Source: Acidobacteriota bacterium (GTDB lineage Bacteria; Acidobacteriota; Terriglobia; Terriglobales; Acidobacteriaceae). From it: a stretch of 46,329 nucleotides of DNA. Position 1 is the first letter of the stretch; every line of letters starts with the position of its first letter. This document shows, in pieces, positions 43,149-46,329 of this stretch. The position numbers were made by a program, and so were the translations under genes. The stretch spans positions 1 to 46,329 of the forward strand of contig QIBC01000001.1 of NCBI GenBank assembly GCA_003225215.1, given 5' to 3'. The notes below the pieces were generated by a model. It was not told the origin of the DNA. It was given only the letters and a program-made list of their open reading frames with translations, and made no database searches.

Positions 43149-44123
43149 ATGAACAAAAAGCTGCAAATCTCGACTGTTGCGTTGCTCCTGGCGTTCAGCT
43201 CTGCGGCGTACGCGGAAGTGGAAGGTCATTTCGAGCGTACGTTGAAGGTAAGCGGGCACGTCGATCTCGATGTCCAGAGTGGCTCTGGCGATATCGCCGT
43301 ACATCCTGGAGATTCGAACTCGGTGGTAGTGCAGGGCCACATCAAGGCCGGCAATTCGTGGTTTAATTCGGGCGGCTTGTCTGCAGAGGAGCGAGTGAGA
43401 CGGCTCGAGCAGAATCCGCCGATTGACCAGAATGGGAATAGCATCCGCATCGGTCACATTCAGGATGAAGCCTTGCGCAATGTTTCGATCAGCTATGACA
43501 TTACCGTTCCCAAAGACACATCGGTCCAATCGCACACCGGCTCGGGCGATCAGCGTGTGAGAGAGGTGAACGGACCGGTGCGTGCCAATACTGGCTCGGG
43601 CAATGTGACGGTCAGCGATATCGGTGCGGAAGTTCGTGCGAACGCGGGTTCCGGCAACCTCGAGATTAAGAACGTGCAGGGGCGCACCTACGCCGAGACC
43701 GGAAGCGGAAATACAGTGGCCACGGGCATTGCCGGCGGCTTCGACGCGCGTGCCGGATCGGGCGATATCACCTTCGAGCAGACGGCATCGGGCTCTGTTC
43801 ATGCTGAAACCGGTTCCGGCAACATTCATCTGCGCAACGTGGTCGGCGGAGTGGAGGCTGGAGCCGGCAGCGGCGATGTTGAAGTGCAAGGCAAGATCGC
43901 CTCTGACTGGCGAATTCATACCGGCTCCGGAGAAGTGCAGGTGAAGCTGCCTACCGATGCGAAGTTCAACATCGACGCTCGTAGCAGTTCTGGGAATGTC
44001 GAGGTCCATCATCCAGTCACCATGCAGGGCGCTCTCAAAAGGAACCATGTCGAAGGAACCGTCAACGGCGGCGGGACCCTGCTGCAGGTGAGTACCGGTT
44101 CGGGAACGATTCGTGTGGACTGA
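43149..44123 (+). CDS. Secreted DUF4097-type beta-solenoid protein
   Basis: A 324-residue exported protein. ATG 43149 is chosen over an upstream in-frame ATG (43092) because gagg lies five bases before it and it then begins with a clear signal peptide (MNKKLQISTVALLLAFSS, cleavage after AYA at about residue 22). The mature part has eleven GSG or SSG motifs, most spaced 18 residues apart (TGSGNVTVSD, AGSGNLEIKN, TGSGNTVATG, AGSGDITFEQ and so on), a pattern matching rungs of a right-handed beta helix. DUF4097/DUF4098 proteins are of unknown function, some tied to envelope-stress or adhesin-like roles. It follows the terminator of the HlyD-type gene; a 74-nt repeat starts eight bases after its stop. 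Confidence 0.87.
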   Translation: MNKKLQISTVALLLAFSSAAYAEVEGHFERTLKVSGHVDLDVQSGSGDIAVHPGDSNSVVVQGHIKAGNSWFNSGGLSAEERVRRLEQNPPIDQNGNSIRIGHIQDEALRNVSISYDITVPKDTSVQSHTGSGDQRVREVNGPVRANTGSGNVTVSDIGAEVRANAGSGNLEIKNVQGRTYAETGSGNTVATGIAGGFDARAGSGDITFEQTASGSVHAETGSGNIHLRNVVGGVEAGAGSGDVEVQGKIASDWRIHTGSGEVQVKLPTDAKFNIDARSSSGNVEVHHPVTMQGALKRNHVEGTVNGGGTLLQVSTGSGTIRVD

Positions 44124-44131
44124 TTTGCTCA

Positions 44132-44222
44132 GTAGAGATGCAGTATGCTGCAGGCCTGTCAAAATTAACTCCTGCGAATAGAGCATCGTCCGAGAGCAGT
44201 GCCGCAAAAAGCGCGGCACTGC
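44132..44222. repeat. Second copy of the 74-nt dispersed repeat with terminal hairpin
   Basis: Bases 44132-44205 match 35419-35492 at 68 of 74 positions with no gaps. As in the first copy, it closes with a hairpin: gcagtgccgc (44196-44205) and gcggcactgc (44213-44222), ten pairs and a seven-base loop whose sequence is different from copy one. It fills most of the 120-base gap between the convergent DUF4097 and YfcE-type genes. Confidence 0.88.
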
Positions 44223-44243
44223 ACTGAGACGCATCCGAGGCGT

Positions 44244-44714
44244 TCATCCTCGTAGCTCAATCAACTCAGGTTTCAACTTTCCATTTGCAATCGTCAATTT
44301 ACCCAAAGAGATCGGAAGGCTGAACCGCTTTGGTCCAGCGCTTCCCGGATTGAAAAACAGAACGTCTTTTCGCCACTCGATTAGCGGCTTGTGCGAGTGA
44401 CCAAAAATGACTGCGGCGAATCCTGCGGTTCCAGGATCAAGATCGAGCTGCTGCACGTTGTGCAGTACATAGAGACTTACGGCACCAATTTCCAGCACAT
44501 CCGTTTCGGGAAGTCTCTTGCCCCAAGCTGAAGTATCAATGTTTCCCCTCACCGCTGTCACAGGCGCAACTTGGCGGAGCTGCCCAAGAATGGCAGCATC
44601 ACCAACATCGCCGGCATGCACGATTGCATTCACTCCACGCAACGCTTCCAGGGCCTGGGAGCGCAGCAAGCCATGAGTGTCGGAGATCACGCCAACGATA
44701 TGGGCTGTAAACAC
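44244..44714 (-). CDS. YfcE/MJ0936-type metallophosphoesterase
   Basis: A 156-residue single-domain calcineurin-like phosphodiesterase. The metal-binding motifs are in order: GVISDTHG (about 8-15), VHAGDVGD (about 32-39), RGNID (where GNCD or GNHD is usual; about 56-60), and GHSHKP (about 104-109), then FFNPGSAG. Two metal ions bind and hydrolyse phosphodiesters; the natural substrate of this family is unsettled. No signal peptide, so cytoplasmic. ATG 44714; an upstream ribosome site is not obvious. It is convergent with the DUF4097 gene and divergent from the BON gene. Confidence 0.92.
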   Translation of the reverse strand: MFTAHIVGVISDTHGLLRSQALEALRGVNAIVHAGDVGDAAILGQLRQVAPVTAVRGNIDTSAWGKRLPETDVLEIGAVSLYVLHNVQQLDLDPGTAGFAAVIFGHSHKPLIEWRKDVLFFNPGSAGPKRFSLPISLGKLTIANGKLKPELIELRG

Positions 44715-44979
44715 TTTGAGCGATTCGTTCGATAACTAAGGTCGTTCTCTTAATACTTCCAACTCTCAACTCTCCTGCTTCTAACCTCCAGTTAGTTTGC
44801 GAGCAATTGAGCAGCTCTCGAAAGTTTAGGTTGTAGTCAACCGCAGCCTCTGTGCAACCATCTCACTCACTGCGACCCATGCGGCCTGCTGTCACTCAAT
44901 CTTTGTCTGTTGGGCGCCGAGGAGCGCACTTCGTTCTGAGCAGGCATTAATCCATCACCACATCAGCAGGAGGAAATGA
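44715..44979. other. Divergent spacer upstream of the BON-domain gene
   Basis: 265 bases without a credible ORF. Pyrimidine-rich runs around 44750-44790. I could not place a convincing promoter for either gene; candidates with TTGAGC near 44808 lack a good -10. A strong aggagg ribosome site for the BON gene lies at 44968-44973. Confidence 0.4.
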
Positions 44980-45765
44980 ATGAAGAACAATCTTTATCGG
45001 CTCGGAATGGTAATCGCGATGAGCGCTGGATTCGCGTTGGCCCAAGGCACCGCGTCCCAGACGACAACGACTCCGAAGACCTTCCCGGACCAACAGCAAT
45101 CTCCGTCTGCTGCTCAGAGCCCCTCGCAGAATCCAACGTCGGCACAGCCGCAGAGTTCGGATCAGCTACCTTCCAGTAGCCAGACTCCGTCCTCTTCGTC
45201 GTCGACGTCGGCTGCACCGAGCTCAAGCAGCAGCAGCGACCAGTCGAGCACTTCTCCGAGCAGCAGCAGTCAGTCGAGTGCCTCGCCGAGCAGTTCATCG
45301 TCGAGCAGTTCCAGCACGTCGACTCTGCCGCAGTCGGATCAAAGCTCGCCGTCGGCCAGCTCCTCTCCGTCCTCTTCCAGCAGCTCGCAGAGCACTTCGC
45401 CCTCGACTTCGGGAAGCGCGACTTCACCTTCTTCCAGCTCCACCGATCAGAGCGCGAATCCTTCTTCCCCGAGCGCGACTCCCTCGACCAGCAGCCAGTC
45501 CGGTGCTTCGAGTTCCAGTTCGGGAATGCCGCAGAGCGATATAAGCGCAAGCTCCGATGTTACCGGTAAGATTCAATCGGCCCTCCAAGCCAATCCGAAT
45601 CTCTCGGGCATCAGCGTAAGCTCAACCGACAAGGGCATTGAGCTCACCGGAACGGCCAACTCCGCGAAGGATCGCAAAGAAGCGGTGCGCATCGCGAAGG
45701 AAAATGCCAACGGCATGAAGGTAAAGGACCACATCAAGGTCGGCGCCTCGGCCAGCAGCAAATAG
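44980..45765 (+). CDS. Exported Ser/Pro-rich protein with C-terminal BON domain
   Basis: A 261-residue protein. ATG 44980 is set by aggagg six bases upstream (ATG 44976 is too close and out of frame). A signal peptide covers residues 1-22 (MKNNLYRLGMVIAMSAGFAL then AQ). Residues about 28-190 are of extremely low complexity, dominated by Ser with Pro, Thr, Gln and Ala (runs of up to five Ser), with no fold expected. Residues about 194-260 are a BON domain: SDVTGKIQSALQANPNLSGI, then VSSTDKGIELTGTANSAKDR and AVRIAKENANGMKVKDHIKV. BON domains bind phospholipid in OsmY and secretin-type proteins. No Cys, so not a lipoprotein. The Ser tract could be a flexible linker, possibly glycosylated, between the envelope and the domain. 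An intrinsic terminator follows. Confidence 0.88.
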   Translation: MKNNLYRLGMVIAMSAGFALAQGTASQTTTTPKTFPDQQQSPSAAQSPSQNPTSAQPQSSDQLPSSSQTPSSSSSTSAAPSSSSSSDQSSTSPSSSSQSSASPSSSSSSSSSTSTLPQSDQSSPSASSSPSSSSSSQSTSPSTSGSATSPSSSSTDQSANPSSPSATPSTSSQSGASSSSSGMPQSDISASSDVTGKIQSALQANPNLSGISVSSTDKGIELTGTANSAKDRKEAVRIAKENANGMKVKDHIKVGASASSK

Positions 45766-45800
45766 CGGAACGAACCACTAAACCTCGTAAACTCAAACCG

Positions 45801-45833
45801 AAGGGCGGCCTCAACAGCCGCCCTTTTCATTTT
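45801..45833. terminator. Terminator between the convergent BON and DUF5522 genes
   Basis: aagggcggc (45801-45809) and gccgccctt (45817-45825) make a perfect nine-pair stem with a seven-base loop. TTTCATTTT follows on the plus strand, so it serves the BON gene. Part of the stem is also the 3' end of the DUF5522 reading frame. Confidence 0.85.
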
Positions 45834-46014
45834 GTTCAGCATTGCCAATGCGGAACCCGTAAGGGCAATGACGGCATCCCGATTGGCAGCAATATCCTCG
45901 TTTCAGCAGATATTGCGCGGTAAAAACGTACAAGCCGTTCTCGATGTAGTAATCGACGTCCTCCAGCAGCGGCTCGCCCGAGGATGATTCGCGCGGCTGT
46001 TGTTCAGTCGCCAC
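45811..46014 (-). CDS. Small DUF5522-type Cys-rich protein
   Basis: About 67 residues. The core [20 protein letters not shown] is followed by [19 protein letters not shown], the Cys pattern (CC..GC..C) of DUF5522 proteins, likely a small metal-binding protein of unknown role. The start is taken as GTG 46014, because ggag lies five bases upstream; this overlaps the lhr stop by 11 bases, suggesting coupling. ATG 46044 and ATG 46104 are in-frame alternatives further inside lhr. The short C-terminal tail (EQNEKGGC) runs into the terminator of the convergent gene. Confidence 0.8.
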   Translation of the reverse strand: MATEQQPRESSSGEPLLEDVDYYIENGLYVFTAQYLLKRGYCCQSGCRHCPYGFRIGNAEQNEKGGC

Positions 46015-46329
46015 TCGCGCTCCGAATCGCTTCCGTGGCGGCATCGCGCGCAGCGAGAATTTGCAGCACAGGACTGGGTCCGGACTGGTCCAGTAACGAG
46101 CCATCGCGGAAGCTCACGTTGTGACCTGAAATTGCCGGCACGCGCTCGCCGGGCACGATGATTCCAGCCAGGTTCAGCGGATCGGCGGCCGATACCGTGA
46201 TAATTTCGCCAGCAGGCTGAGCATTGCGGATCGCCCGCAACGACTCGACCGCCTCGGGCAAGGCAAACTGTTCGCCGATAAATCCGGAGATGAATCTTCC
46301 GCCGCGCACCTCGCCGCGATCCTCGAGCC
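46004..46329 (-). CDS. Lhr-type DEAD/DEAH ATP-dependent helicase, C-terminal fragment
   Basis: The frame is open at the right edge (codons [12 protein letters not shown]), so only the last 108 residues are seen. The segment [20 protein letters not shown] followed by PEAVESLR is the highly conserved C-terminal signature of Lhr and Lhr-like helicases, and [20 protein letters not shown] is the next family block. Lhr proteins are 3'-5' helicases tied to DNA repair. The catalytic motifs lie outside the window, so activity cannot be judged. The stop overlaps the start of the DUF5522 gene. Confidence 0.87.
   Translation of the reverse strand, partial: LEDRGEVRGGRFISGFIGEQFALPEAVESLRAIRNAQPAGEIITVSAADPLNLAGIIVPGERVPAISGHNVSFRDGSLLDQSGPSPVLQILAARDAATEAIRSASGD

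Noticed and set aside
41724-44234. An 836-codon open frame on the minus strand across the HlyD-type and DUF4097 genes
   Set aside because: It is exactly antisense to two well-supported genes that share one frame, has no family motifs and reads through a terminator and a dispersed repeat. High GC codon use explains the lack of stops.
44963-45550. A 195-codon minus-strand frame over the BON-domain gene
   Set aside because: It is the complement of the Ser-rich tract; its Ser/Cys/Arg composition is a by-product of agc and tcg codons.
1-46329. CRISPR arrays, rRNA, tRNA, prophage or transposase genes
   Set aside because: Both strands were read for regularly spaced repeats, cloverleaf ends and transposase-type motifs; none was found beyond the short dispersed repeats listed.

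Overview
The window is a contiguous chromosomal segment of a GC-rich, Gram-negative-type bacterium. The best fit is an acidobacterium (Terriglobia / Koribacter-like). This is inferred from the mix of genes (futalosine-route MqnA, type IV pilus cluster, DUF4097, BON and DUF5522 proteins) and from intergenic repeats built on gcagcatgctgc, agacgcagc..gctgcgtct and gtcatcctgagc words that I associate with that phylum; no database search was run. There are no rRNAs, tRNAs, CRISPR arrays, prophages or transposase genes. Almost all the sequence is housekeeping or envelope genes.

Layout. 1-8.3 kb: the 3' end of fabH, a DedA/VTT membrane protein, mqnA (menaquinone), dprA, topA, an unrecognised 159-residue protein and an aldehyde dehydrogenase. 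8.4-13 kb: an isoprenoid/lipid/envelope operon, uppS-cdsA-dxr-rseP, closed by a strong terminator. 13.4-20.7 kb: a type IV pilus motor and regulation block, pilB-pilT-pilC, then a terminator, then a PilS-like kinase overlapping a PilR-like sigma-54 activator. 20.7-26.5 kb (minus strand): branched-chain amino-acid operon ilvD-ilvB-ilvN-ilvC-cupin. 26.6-31 kb (plus strand): gltB. 31.1-33.9 kb (minus): FucP-type sugar transporter, a small Cys-rich protein and a TrkA-N potassium channel. 34-35.4 kb: mobA overlapping an MlaF-type ABC ATPase. 35.4-39.2 kb: a 350-bp inverted-repeat element, a Wzc-type polysaccharide co-polymerase/tyrosine kinase with a structured leader, and a SAM methyltransferase. 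39.2-41.6 kb (minus): CorC/CNNM-type CBS protein and a DppB-type permease. 41.8-46.3 kb: HlyD-type adaptor, DUF4097 protein, YfcE-type phosphodiesterase, Ser-rich BON lipobox-less secreted protein, DUF5522 protein and the 3' end of an Lhr-type helicase.

The most striking observation is upstream of ilvD. A good sigma-70-type promoter (TTGACT-17-TATAGT) precedes a 38-codon leader ORF whose distal half is dominated by Leu, Val and Ile codons. Its stop codon lies inside the first of three RNA segments (A, B, C). A and C are the same sequence and both pair with B. B:C is a 13-bp hairpin followed by a short U-rich stretch. This is the architecture of a classical ribosome-mediated transcription attenuator, and it would control the whole ilvDBNC-cupin operon.

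Other points worth checking are the perfect 11-bp stem that would cover the wzc ribosome-binding site, a 74-nt repeat found directly after two unrelated stop codons, the composite element at 35.4-35.8 kb with terminal inverted repeats ending in TA, and several intergenic spacers that each carry a different pair of inverted repeats.
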